Under the pieces are notes generated by a model that was not told where the DNA came from, made no database searches, and was given only the letters and a program-made list of their open reading frames with translations. A stretch of DNA of 64,000 bases, from NCBI GenBank assembly GCA_014238905.1, contig JABAAE010000009.1, positions 234,282 to 298,281 of the forward strand. The letters run 5' to 3'. The translations under genes were made by a program, and so were the position numbers. This stretch comes from Planctomycetota bacterium. GTDB taxonomy: Bacteria; Planctomycetota; Planctomycetia; Pirellulales; Pirellulaceae. Numbering within the stretch: position 1 is the stretch's first letter; every line of letters starts with the position of its first letter. Positions 27,074-37,200 of the stretch are shown here, piece after piece.

Positions 27074-27340
27074 TTGATCCGTCGCCCTATTAAGAAACTT
27101 TTTTTTATCTGCATCGGTCTGGCCATACTAACGTCAGGTACCGAAACGGCATTCGCTTGCCCGACGTGCAAGGCAGCTTTGTCGGCTGATAGCAGCAACT
27201 TGCAACAGGGCTTTGCCATCAGCATTCTCTTTATGATGACAATGCCATTTTTGATCATTGCCGGCTGGTCAGTATTTATCGTTCGCTCATTGAATGCTCG
27301 AAAAAACTCCGCGGTGAAAGACGTTCTTGCAACCGAGTAA
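27074..27340 (+). CDS. small membrane protein with CPTC motif
   Basis: An 88-residue protein: a signal-like N-terminus, a CPTC motif just after it (about residue 28), a short linker, one hydrophobic helix (about 50-70), and a polar C-terminus. The CPTC dithiol resembles a redox or metal-binding site outside the membrane. I do not recognise a family. It starts at a TTG one base after the DUF420 stop and ends the oxidase run, so a role in copper or thiol handling for oxidase assembly is plausible but not shown. Confidence 0.7.
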   Translation: MIRRPIKKLFFICIGLAILTSGTETAFACPTCKAALSADSSNLQQGFAISILFMMTMPFLIIAGWSVFIVRSLNARKNSAVKDVLATE

Positions 27341-27574
27341 ACTTGGACCCTATTTTGGTGTCAGGCCGAAATCCAGCAAGACTCTTCGAGTGATTTTCTG
27401 ATTCCAAATCCAAAGCTCTGACTTTCCCGTTGAGTCATGTCCACAAAACCTCCAGTTTGCCGAACCGGTAGCCCACATATCAGGTCAGGATCTCTCCAGT
27501 CCACATAGAACGCGCCCACAGGCGGTCGATGAGACGTTAAAATAACAGCGTTCCTTCTCCCACCCAATAGATTG

Positions 27575-30500
27575 ATGGCTTTCACAAAATTCTATTTTTC
27601 GCTAATCAGCTGTTTCCTTGCGACGACCAGCATTTTGGCAAACGACGACCAAATTCGATTCAGCCGGGACGTGTTACCGCTGCTATCGGACCGTTGTTTT
27701 CATTGTCATGGGCCCGATGAAACCCATCGCGAAGCAGACCTGAGGCTGGACCTAGAAGCATCCGCTGTGGGGAGAGAAGGGAGTGCGGCACCCATCCTAC
27801 GACATGACGCCAAACACAGTGAATTCATCCAGCGAATCTCCTCGGATGACCCGGACTTGAAAATGCCACCACCGGGATCGAATCGGAAATCACTTTCGCC
27901 AAAAGAAGTTGACACACTTAAACGATGGGTACAGTCAGGAGCCAATTGGGGAAAACACTGGTCGTTCGAAAGCCCCCGACGCCCCGTTCCACCAACCACA
28001 GCGTCCCATCCCATCGATGCGTTTATACAAAGACAATTGAAGAATCGGCAATGGAAACCGGCCAAACCTGCTGAGCCCGCCACACTAATTCGCCGACTTA
28101 GTTTTGATCTCAACGGTCTCCCTCCTACCTGGAGTCAGGTTTCGCAATTCGAAGCCAATCCCACCCCAGCGGCTTACGAAAAGCAGGTCGATCAAATTCT
28201 GAATTCGCCTCATTTCGGTGAGAGAATGGCAATGTGGTGGTTGGACGCTGCCCGGTACGCGGATACCGACGGCTATCAGGGAGACGCTACCAGGAATAAT
28301 TGGCCATGGCGTGACTGGGTGGTCAATGCGTTCAACACCAATATGCCGTTCGACCAATTTACCATAGAGCAATTTGCCGGCGATCTTCTTCCCAATGCGA
28401 CGGCCGAACAAAAACTTGCGACATCTTTTCATCGTCACCATATGACAAATGGCGAAGGAGGTCGCCATCCGGAAGAATCCAGAATTGACTACGTTATCGA
28501 TCGAGTCAATACGATGGGAACCGTCTGGTTGGGATTGACTTTGGGTTGCACACAATGTCACACCCATAAATTTGATCCAGTAAGCCATCAAGACTATTAC
28601 AGCTTGTTCGCTTTCTTTAATAGCATCGATGAAGACGGCAGAGCGGGCGGTGGTGCGAAGCCTTTTCTTCGGTACAAATCCAAGCAAACAGGGCACTTAC
28701 TCCGGGAGGCAGAAAAAGCGATTGATTTGCGCCGCGTGCACGAAATGCAGCAATTAGAAGCTGCCAAAACCGATTTCCTTCCCTGGCTGAAGAGACAACT
28801 GATTTCAACCCAAGATGGTTTTAAGGGCTGGCATGTTGCCAAACCCTCTTTAGTAACATCAGCCGAGGGCACCACGCTAGTGATCGAACCCGATGGAATG
28901 GTACGAGCGACCGGGTTGAATCCCAATCAGGACGAATACAGGTCAAGATTCAGTAGTGAGGATCTCGGCAACCCCGGGACTCACCTGCGGCGAGTGACCG
29001 GACTACGATTAGAAGTTTTCCCTCACTCGACCCATACCGACGGCAAGCTTTCAAGAGGGCGAACCGGAGAGTTTATTTTGACAGATGTCAAATTGCAGGT
29101 GCAAAAGCAGGGAAAATCACAGGTCATTGATCTCGAATTCTCTAAAGCGATAGCCGATGTAGAAAAAAAAGTAGCTGGCCGGAACTACGGGAAAGTTAAC
29201 GATACGCTGGATGATGATCCACGAAATGGTTGGACCACCGAAACTCATGATCCCCTCAAATCGCACGTTGCCATCTATGCACTAAGAGAACCGCTGATAT
29301 TAACAAAGAATGATGAACTGATTTTCGTTATGTTGCAGCGATCCACCCGAGGCGACGCCAATATTGGCCAATTCCGTATCTCATTTTCGGACCAACCGGG
29401 GTCCGCCGTGCGTTCACTTGACCCGATGCCTTTAGAACGACTAGCACAGGCAAAACCTCAATCGATCCCGGAAATCGATGCGGAATTGAAGACAGTTTTA
29501 TTGAACCAGTTTCTGGATGATCACGACCGTTATCAGGCATCCAAAGCCCAATTGCGGCAGGCCAAGAATCAACTTTCACAACTCAAAAAAGCGTCAGGCG
29601 ATTTAAATGTCATGGTCCTTTCCGAACGGTCCAAGCCCCGTCAAACCCATGTGCTTCAACGAGGTGTTTGGGATCAAAAAGGCGAAACCGTTAGCCACCG
29701 ATTTCCAGAGCGCATTTTCAATCCTAAGTCCATGTCCTCCGATAACCGACTGGATTTGGCCAAATGGTTAGTCCATCGAAAAAACCCGTTAACTGCCCGT
29801 GTCCTGGCTAACCACCTGTGGCAAATCTGTTTAGGAGAGGGTTTGGTCCGTACACCAGACGATTTTGGGTTACAAGGTGAATTTCCGACGCACCCTGATC
29901 TGCTAGACTGGCTCGCGGTCGAGTTGATGGAAAACAATTGGGATATCAAACATCTGTTAAAGGTCATTGTTACCAGTCAAACCTACCGCCAATCCAGTGC
30001 AATTACCGCTAAACTCCAGGAACAGGATCCAGATAATCGCCTAATTGCCAGAGCATCCCGGTACCGACTTCCAAGCTGGATGATTCGTGATGCGGCGTTG
30101 CGATCCAGTGGCCTTTTGAATTACCAACTTGGGGGTCCAACAGTCTTGCCCTATCAGCCTGACGGTATTTGGGCAGAGATGTTCATGGGTCGTTTTCGCT
30201 ACCAACCCAGCCCAGGGAATCTTCAGTTCCGACGAACGATTTATGCATTCTGGAGAAGGTCGGCTGCACCAACTTTCCTGTTTGACAGCTCTCAACGACG
30301 TCTGTGTGAAGTCAAACCCAGGCGAACCAACACACCTCTCCACGCGTTAACTTTACTAAATGATCTCAGTTTGCTTGAAGCATCCAGAGCACTCGCCAAA
30401 AGGTCCATTACCGAAAACCAACAACCACAAAGTCGAATTCCATTCCTATTCCGACAAGTCCTCTCGCGGGATCCAACTCCAGACGAACAACAACTCCTCG

Positions 30501-30676
30501 TGCGACAGCTCGAACTAGCTAGATCTTATTACAACAGCTCACCAGAACAGGCCAGGCAATTTCTGGATTTTGGACAACTGGAAAACAAGGTGACCAATAA
30601 TCATGTAGAGATCGCCGCTTACATGATCGTCGCCAACCTGGTTTTCAATCTTGATGAAGCGATTTCTCGCGAATGA
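27575..30676 (+). CDS. PSD1 / DUF1549-DUF1553 planctomycete cytochrome protein
   Basis: A 1033-residue secreted protein. After the signal peptide comes a PSCyt1 heme-like site CFHCHGPDETHREADLRLDL. Then DUF1549 (PSCyt2; LIRRLSFDLNGLPP, WWLDAARYADTDGYQGD, LGLTLGCTQCHTHKFDP with a second CxxCH). A central beta-rich domain of about 200 residues follows, then DUF1553 (PSD1; LAKWLVHRKNPLTARVLANHLWQ, and TPLHALTLLNDLSLLEASRAL). This layout is typical of Planctomycetes; its substrate is unknown. The ATG at 27575 is chosen. It heads an operon with the DUF1501 and esterase genes. Confidence 0.93.
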   Translation: MAFTKFYFSLISCFLATTSILANDDQIRFSRDVLPLLSDRCFHCHGPDETHREADLRLDLEASAVGREGSAAPILRHDAKHSEFIQRISSDDPDLKMPPPGSNRKSLSPKEVDTLKRWVQSGANWGKHWSFESPRRPVPPTTASHPIDAFIQRQLKNRQWKPAKPAEPATLIRRLSFDLNGLPPTWSQVSQFEANPTPAAYEKQVDQILNSPHFGERMAMWWLDAARYADTDGYQGDATRNNWPWRDWVVNAFNTNMPFDQFTIEQFAGDLLPNATAEQKLATSFHRHHMTNGEGGRHPEESRIDYVIDRVNTMGTVWLGLTLGCTQCHTHKFDPVSHQDYYSLFAFFNSIDEDGRAGGGAKPFLRYKSKQTGHLLREAEKAIDLRRVHEMQQLEAAKTDFLPWLKRQLISTQDGFKGWHVAKPSLVTSAEGTTLVIEPDGMVRATGLNPNQDEYRSRFSSEDLGNPGTHLRRVTGLRLEVFPHSTHTDGKLSRGRTGEFILTDVKLQVQKQGKSQVIDLEFSKAIADVEKKVAGRNYGKVNDTLDDDPRNGWTTETHDPLKSHVAIYALREPLILTKNDELIFVMLQRSTRGDANIGQFRISFSDQPGSAVRSLDPMPLERLAQAKPQSIPEIDAELKTVLLNQFLDDHDRYQASKAQLRQAKNQLSQLKKASGDLNVMVLSERSKPRQTHVLQRGVWDQKGETVSHRFPERIFNPKSMSSDNRLDLAKWLVHRKNPLTARVLANHLWQICLGEGLVRTPDDFGLQGEFPTHPDLLDWLAVELMENNWDIKHLLKVIVTSQTYRQSSAITAKLQEQDPDNRLIARASRYRLPSWMIRDAALRSSGLLNYQLGGPTVLPYQPDGIWAEMFMGRFRYQPSPGNLQFRRTIYAFWRRSAAPTFLFDSSQRRLCEVKPRRTNTPLHALTLLNDLSLLEASRALAKRSITENQQPQSRIPFLFRQVLSRDPTPDEQQLLVRQLELARSYYNSSPEQARQFLDFGQLENKVTNNHVEIAAYMIVANLVFNLDEAISRE

Positions 30677-30721
30677 ATTGGGTGCGTCAACCGACGGAAA
30701 TCATAATGAAAGTAAAATGTC

Positions 30722-32170
30722 ATGATGGATGAAAACTTGAAACGTCGTATCTTCCTGAGCCGGGGAGCCGGATTGGGACTTGGCGCTATGGCGTTTCAAT
30801 TGATCGAAAACCGACAACTATCAGCAGACACTCAACAACCATCCGCATCAAAACTTGGAAAAATCCAAAATGTTCACCATCCCGCCAAAGCCAAAAATGT
30901 CATTTTCCTAACGCAATCCGGCGGCCCCTCGCAGATCGAGTTATTCGACTATAAGTCTGGACTTGAAAAATGGGCGGGAAAAGAAATCCCCGCAGAAATT
31001 CGACAGGGGCAGCGATTGACCACGATGACCGCCAATCAAAAGCAGCTGGTCATGCCCGCTCGGACTTCTTTCAAAAAGTATGGAGACAGTGGAGCAACCA
31101 TTGGGGAGTGGCTTCCACATCATGCAAAAATTGCCGATGAACTTTGTTTTGTCAAGTCAATGACAACCGATCAGATTAACCATGCACCTGCCATGACCAA
31201 GTTTCTGACCGGCCATCAGATTCCGGGACGCCCCAGTCTGGGATCCTGGACAAGCTACGGTTTGGGAAGTGAAAATCGCGATCTCCCCGATTATCTGGTG
31301 CTGATCTCTCGCATGAAAAGACCCAGCGACCAACCTCTCTATGATCATTACTGGGGAAGTGGATTTTTGCCGTCCAGTTTTCAGGGTGTGAAACTACGCA
31401 ATTCCAAAAACCCGGTTCTTTACCTAGAAGATCCACAAGGTCTACCACGATCGATTCGTCGTGAAATGCTCGATCGAATGGCGGAGTTAAATCGGATCCG
31501 TCAGGAAAAAACGGGTGATCGGGAAATCGAAACTCGTATCAAGCAATACGAGATGGCATGGCGGATGCAAACCAGTATTCCTGAATTACTCGATTTCAGC
31601 GATGAACCGAAATCGACATTCGATCTTTATGGCGTCGATTCGCGGCGGCCCGGAAGCTACGCTGCCAACTGCATCATGGCCAGGCGCCTGATCGAACGGG
31701 GCGTCCGATTTGTCCAACTCTTTCATCCCGACTGGGACCATCACAGTCGCTTGAATTCCTGGTGCGTGGCAAGATGCCAAGACACAGATCAAGCAAGTGC
31801 CGCTTTGGTAATCGATCTCAAACGACGGGGCTTGTTGGATGATACCCTCGTATTGTGGGGAGGGGAATTTGGTCGGGGAGTCGCAGGACAGGGCAAATGG
31901 GACAGTCCCGAAGGCGGACGGGATCACCACCCACGATGCTTTACAATGTGGATGGCTGGCGGTGGGGTGAAATCTGGTATTAGTTATGGAAAAACTGATG
32001 AATTCAGCTTCAACGTAGCGGAAAATCCAGTTCACGTCAGAGATCTTCATGCAACCGTTCTTCATCTTCTGGGCATTGACCATCAACGATTGACATTTCG
32101 GCATCAAGGGCTCGATTTCCGCCTAACCGGAGTTGAACAAGCACGCGTAGTCAAAGAGATCATTCATTAG
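30722..32170 (+). CDS. DUF1501 family protein
   Basis: A 482-residue protein of the DUF1501 family, the usual partner of PSD1/DUF1549 proteins. The N-terminal KRRIFLSRGAGLGLGAMAF segment looks like a twin-arginine-type export signal. The family core includes FLTQSGGPSQIELFDYK, HPDWDHHSRL (metal-site like), TLVLWGGEFGRG and GRDHHPRCFTMWMAGGGVK. DUF1501 proteins resemble the alkaline phosphatase/sulfatase superfamily. No activity has been established for this group. It follows PSD1 by 45 bases. Confidence 0.93.
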   Translation: MMDENLKRRIFLSRGAGLGLGAMAFQLIENRQLSADTQQPSASKLGKIQNVHHPAKAKNVIFLTQSGGPSQIELFDYKSGLEKWAGKEIPAEIRQGQRLTTMTANQKQLVMPARTSFKKYGDSGATIGEWLPHHAKIADELCFVKSMTTDQINHAPAMTKFLTGHQIPGRPSLGSWTSYGLGSENRDLPDYLVLISRMKRPSDQPLYDHYWGSGFLPSSFQGVKLRNSKNPVLYLEDPQGLPRSIRREMLDRMAELNRIRQEKTGDREIETRIKQYEMAWRMQTSIPELLDFSDEPKSTFDLYGVDSRRPGSYAANCIMARRLIERGVRFVQLFHPDWDHHSRLNSWCVARCQDTDQASAALVIDLKRRGLLDDTLVLWGGEFGRGVAGQGKWDSPEGGRDHHPRCFTMWMAGGGVKSGISYGKTDEFSFNVAENPVHVRDLHATVLHLLGIDHQRLTFRHQGLDFRLTGVEQARVVKEIIH

Positions 32171-32206
32171 AATTTTGAAACAACATCCATCAACAGGGCC
32201 AGTAAA

Positions 32207-33118
32207 ATGCGAATCCTTCGAGTCATTCAATTCCCGGTCTGGCTGATCCTGTTATCCAGTCTTGACCTGTTTATTTTGGCGGCCGGCGATCCATTACCGA
32301 TTTGGCCGGGAATGGCTCCCGGGGAGACAACCCGAAAACAAGGGACGCTCCAACCGTTTCGCCCCAACGAATTACCGCCGGTGACCCGAGTGACCAACAT
32401 TACCGAACCGACTATGACGGTTCACCTTGCAAAAAACGGCAATGGTGCCGCTGCTTTGATCTTACCAGGTGGCGGTTTTGCCAAGGTCGTTACCAACAAG
32501 GAAGGCACCGAAATAGCCGCTTGGCTCAACAAGTTGGGAATCTCCGTTTTTGTTCTCAGTTACCGAACGCGAACCGGAACAGACAGGAATGGCTGGTTGA
32601 AGCCGCTTCAAGATGCCCAAAGAGCAATGGCTTTGATACGTTCCAATGCGCAAAAATGGAAGATTGATTCCAAACGATTGGGGCTAATCGGCTTTTCCGC
32701 CGGGGGCCATGTCGCCACGCGACTCCTCTGTGATCAAGGAAAAACCAGTTACAAACCAATCGATGCCGTCGATCAAATTGGCCATCGACCAGCTTTCGCT
32801 ATTCTGATTTACCCTTGGAATATCTATGACAAGAAGTCAGAAAACTTAGTTGATCAAATGAAACTCCCAGAAGATTGCCCACCCGTTTTTTTGGTGCACA
32901 CCGATGATGATCGTTCCACAGCGTTGGGGCCGGTCTTTATTTATTCACATCTCAAGAGACGGGGAATCTCATCTGAACTACACATTTACGGCAACGGAGG
33001 ACATGGGTACGGCATGAGGAATATTCCTGGATCAAAGATCTCGACCTGGCCTGATCATGCCACCAACTGGCTTCAAGCAAGAGGCCTTGCCGAGGCAATG
33101 GAATCGGCGAAACAATAG
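32207..33118 (+). CDS. secreted alpha/beta hydrolase (esterase/xylanase-like)
   Basis: A 303-residue secreted protein with an N-terminal signal. It has the nucleophile elbow GFSAGGH, an oxyanion-type LILPGGGF, a late acid in VHTDDDRS, and a His in GGHGYGM. These match planctomycete proteins annotated as alpha/beta hydrolases or acetyl-xylan-esterase-like enzymes; substrate is not known. It is 36 bases after DUF1501 and probably in the same operon. Confidence 0.85.
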   Translation: MRILRVIQFPVWLILLSSLDLFILAAGDPLPIWPGMAPGETTRKQGTLQPFRPNELPPVTRVTNITEPTMTVHLAKNGNGAAALILPGGGFAKVVTNKEGTEIAAWLNKLGISVFVLSYRTRTGTDRNGWLKPLQDAQRAMALIRSNAQKWKIDSKRLGLIGFSAGGHVATRLLCDQGKTSYKPIDAVDQIGHRPAFAILIYPWNIYDKKSENLVDQMKLPEDCPPVFLVHTDDDRSTALGPVFIYSHLKRRGISSELHIYGNGGHGYGMRNIPGSKISTWPDHATNWLQARGLAEAMESAKQ

Positions 33119-33180
33119 GTAGTTGGATCTGAAATCCAAATCCTGATGATGAAATGCAGCAGGACTAGATCGACTTTACC

Positions 33181-33345
33181 ATGAGCGCTCCGGAAAAAAG
33201 AGCGAGAGCATCATTTTTGGGTAAATGCCCGTTTTGCCACAACGTCGTTTCGATTTCTCAAAAGTTCCGAGGAAAAGTATCGTATCAATGCCCTTATGAA
33301 AAATGTGATGGGAGCACCTTGATTGATTGGTTCAAAGTCCAATAA
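33181..33345 (+). CDS. small zinc-ribbon protein
   Basis: A 54-residue protein with CPFC near residue 16 and CPYEKC about 18 residues later, giving a four-Cys zinc-ribbon-like pattern, followed by SDGSTLIDWFKVQ-like residues. The frame runs from ATG to a TAA at 33343. It is short enough to be missed by length-based gene calling. No family recognised. It lies between the esterase gene and a cytochrome c' gene. No strong ribosome-binding site is visible, so expression is uncertain. Confidence 0.6.
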   Translation: MSAPEKRARASFLGKCPFCHNVVSISQKFRGKVSYQCPYEKCDGSTLIDWFKVQ

Positions 33346-33667
33346 AGCGCCAATCTTTTCGTTGGATCCTGGCAGGTGAGGATCGGCAATCGCTAGTGAC
33401 TCCAAATCCACCATTAAAAATTGCGATATTTCCCGGCATTGCTTCGGGTGAAATGGTGTAATGGCAGATTACCCGTTGAATATCCAACCAACTGAATAGA
33501 CTGCCTCAAGGACCGCTGAGGATGCTTTTTCGTCCACCCGATTTCAGTCATAATGAAGATCTGAAAAAAATCGGCACCGTAGGGAGTTCGCACAAATATT
33601 TTGTATGAAATTCCGTTTCCTGATTTACGGTCAACGCTACTTTAACTCACCATCAAGGGCTCCCATC
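33346..33667. other. gene-free stretch before the cytochrome c' gene
   Basis: About 322 bases with stops in all frames that I checked. No tRNA, terminator or repeat is obvious. The cytochrome gene start chosen here (33668) leaves upstream open frame; a promoter is likely but I cannot place it. Confidence 0.5.
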
Positions 33668-34168
33668 ATGGACTTTATTGGCACGAAATTGTTCTTATTC
33701 CTATTAATCATCGCGATCTTCGGTTCATTTGGCGTCTATGCTTCATTTGAACCACCTTTGGCAGACACCCCCGAGATTGCAAATTCTGAAACCACTCTTG
33801 CCGTTAGCCTCTCCCGCAAATCGGAAGATTTCAAACCAGTCGACAACATGCATCATTTCATGGAATACGTCTACGAACCGACCTATAACCAATTAAAAAA
33901 GAATGTATCTACAGAGCCTACCGCGAAAGAAATCTGGAGCAAAATCAAATCAGGTGCCATGATTCTAGCCGAATCCTCTACGTTGCTGGCCCAACGTGCA
34001 CCTGATAAAGGGGATAAGGATCTCTGGATTTCATCTAGCTTGTTAGTTCATCAACACGGGAGCAAACTGTTCACCGCCAGTCGTCAAAAAGACTATGAGG
34101 CCGTCAAAAAATCTTTTGCAGCGATGTCTGAAGGTTGCAAAAAATGCCACCAGGCGTTTCGTAAGTAA
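33668..34168 (+). CDS. cytochrome c'-like protein
   Basis: A 166-residue protein with a signal/anchor helix (about residues 5-25) and a helical body ending in the heme motif CKKCH just before the C-terminus, which is the position of heme binding in cytochrome c' (four-helix bundle). A His-rich MHHFMEYVYEP segment occurs early in the mature part. Start ATG at 33668; an earlier in-frame ATG at 33605 is possible but gives a weaker signal. It precedes the PVC-type protein by 46 bases. Confidence 0.78.
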   Translation: MDFIGTKLFLFLLIIAIFGSFGVYASFEPPLADTPEIANSETTLAVSLSRKSEDFKPVDNMHHFMEYVYEPTYNQLKKNVSTEPTAKEIWSKIKSGAMILAESSTLLAQRAPDKGDKDLWISSSLLVHQHGSKLFTASRQKDYEAVKKSFAAMSEGCKKCHQAFRK

Positions 34169-34214
34169 TGGTCAGCCACTTGATCGGCATCAACACTCCC
34201 CAGGGCTGACGATA

Positions 34215-37200
34215 ATGGATCAGGAACACCAAAAGCTACGCAGCCTCTGGATCATTGCGTTGCTGTTTTCACCCTGTTTTTTGTTGCATTCACAAGACCG
34301 ACTGTCATTGCAAGAACGCGACGTCGTCGTTTTCTTGGGTGCAACCAACATGTTGCATGGACTGCAATCGGGATACTTGGAAGCAATTCTGACGAAAAAG
34401 TTTGCCGACAAGTCGCCCAGATTTCTTGATTTTTCATGGGAGGCGGACACTGTTTTTCGATTGGGATCCGAACATGAACGATGGCGAACCGATGGCCTCG
34501 GAAACCTGGATAGGCAACTGGAAAACATTCAGGCCAATGTCATCATCGCCCAGTTTGGAAAACTGGAAGCTTTTGCCGGCCTGAGTGGTCTCGAAAATTT
34601 TTCCAAATCTTATGGCCAACTGATTTCGCGGTTGAAAAACCATTCCAGCCAAATGGTCCTGCTGTCACCCACTCCGTTTTACAGTCCAACTACCAAAGGG
34701 TTACCCGACCTGACCTCTAAGAATGACCAACTGAAGGAGTATGTGGTAGCCATCAGGAACCTGGCCGAAAAACATGATCTCGTTTTTGTCGATCTTTTTT
34801 CTGAAAATCCACCAGAGACACCTCGCCAAAAGACAAGCAGCGACTGGCCGGGAGCACAAAACGGTCTGCATGTCGGTGACGAAGTTCAACCGTGGATCGC
34901 CAATCATATTGCCGTGCAACTTGGGTTCAAACCATGGGATGGCAATCAACAACTACTGGCTGCTATTCGGGAAAAAAATCGACTTTGGAACGACTACTGG
35001 CGGCCGGCAAATTGGAAGTTGCTCTTCGGAGATGACTCTAAAAGACAATTCACCAAGGGGATCGCTGACTCTATCCCGTTTCGTGAGGAATGGAAAAAAC
35101 TGCTTCCACTCATTTCTACTGCCGAAAACCGAATATTGCGAATTGCCCGTAACGAGTCAGACCCCGGGTTGAATCGACCACCAACAGAACTCCTCCACGG
35201 CGACCCCCAAGCCAGTATCCCGGAGGAACTGAAGTCGTTTAAGACGTTGGATGGTTTTGAAATCAACCTGTTTGCATCGGAGAAAGAAGGGCTAACGTCT
35301 CCCTTGGCTATTCGATGGGATCCCGCCGGACGAATGTACGTTTCGGTTACTACCACGTATCCTCATGTACGCCCGGGAGATCTTCCCAATGACAAAATCA
35401 TTATTATCGAGGATACCAATCAGGATGGCGTAGCGGACAAGTCGACGCTTTTTGCTGATGGCTTGAATATTCCCACTGGAATTGAATTGGGAATGGGTGG
35501 AGTCTTTGTTGGTCAGAACACTGAATTACTTTTTCTCAAGGATACCGATGGTGATTTGAAGGCCGATACAAAAAAAGTGTTGCTAAGTGGATTTGGTAAT
35601 GGTGATTCCCATCAGACAATCAATTCATTCGTTTGGAGTCCGGGAGGTGAATTGTATTTCGGGCAGGGGGATGGGTGCGAATCCCGGGTCGAAACTCCCT
35701 GGGGCACCAGTGAACTCTTCCAAGCCGGATTTTTTCGATTACGCCCCGAGCGAATGCAATTACATCCATTATTGGATGATTTTATGGGCCCGGGGAATCC
35801 ATGGGGCGTTGCATTCAACGAGTGGGGGCAAATCTTCAGTGTCGACGGGGCCGGAGGAATCACTTTTCTTTCTCCCGGACAAATTCCAACGACCCATCGC
35901 CGTCGACTGAGAACCATCGGGAAACCAGGCGGATATTGCGGCATTGGTTTTCTCGACGGCCGCCATCTACCGGCTGACCTTCAGGGTCATTTTGCAATTG
36001 GCGATTACAAATCCAATCAAGTCAAGCAATTTGCGGTCAGACAGGAAGGAGCTGGTTTTTCACTCCACTGGAAATCGCCGCTAGTAAGATCGACCCATCG
36101 CAACTTCCGTCCCATCGACGTCAAAGTGGGGCCTGACGGAGCGATTTACATCGTAGATTGGTATAACCCGGTCACTTGCCATCAGGATGATGCCTACCGT
36201 GATCCGACACGTGACAAAGCCCATGGCAGAATATGGAGATTGTCAACGAAATCCAAGCCGATTCGCCCTGTCAATCTTGAAGAAGCTGCTATCGAAACCA
36301 TTGTTGCAGAACTCTCCTCACCAGAATCATGGACCCGTTACCAAGCCAAACGTGAACTCACCCGTCGCGACCGCTCCAAGGTGATTACAGCTCTGGATCA
36401 TTATGTCACCACCCTACACCCGGACGATGTATTCTTCGAAAGTCAATTGCATACCGCTCTAAGTACGTTTGCAACGCTGGAAACGATTCGGCCGAGCCTT
36501 TTAAGAAAGAACTTGGAATCAAAAAATGAGCAGGCCCGGGCCTATGCCGCAAGGCTCACTGGAAGGTGGCATGACAGGCTTGATAATCCTCTGGGCATCT
36601 TGCGCTATGCTATCAACGACGCCCATCCGCTTGTTCGCTTGGAAGCGGTACTCGCTTGTGCAGCTGTTCCGGATTCAAAATCAATCAGGATCGCCGCAGA
36701 AGTCGTTTCGGAGCCGATCGACGAATGGATCAACTACGCCTTCAGGCAGGCGATTCAACACCTCAAACCCTACTGGGAACCTGAATTTTCGGCGGGGAAG
36801 ACCATCGTTAAAACCCCCAACCAACTCGCTGTCGTGCTCAATGAATCTGTTGGTAAAAATGCCCTGCAGTCCATGAAAAAAATCGCCAGTGATCCAAAAT
36901 CGAGCCGCAATGCCAAACAATCGGCTTTTTATTCGATTTTTTCGATGGGATCTTCGAGTGAATTTCTGAGTTTTGGACTTGAGCAAAAACGATTCACCCA
37001 AGCCGGAGCCTACGCCCCTCAATGGCATTCCACCGTCTTAAGGCAATTAGTCGATGTCGCCAAAACTCGATCCGTAAAACCCGATCCAAAACTCACCTCA
37101 GCTCTTGGGAATTTACTCCAAAGCGATAGTCCCACCATCAGGAAATCGGCAATACAACTCGCTGGACTTTGGGGAACGCGCGGACTCGCTGACCAGATCC

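Noticed and set aside
27361..27585. 74-codon minus-strand open frame in the spacer before the PSD1 gene
   Set aside because: No recognisable motif, no ribosome-binding site, and overlaps the start of the PSD1 gene.
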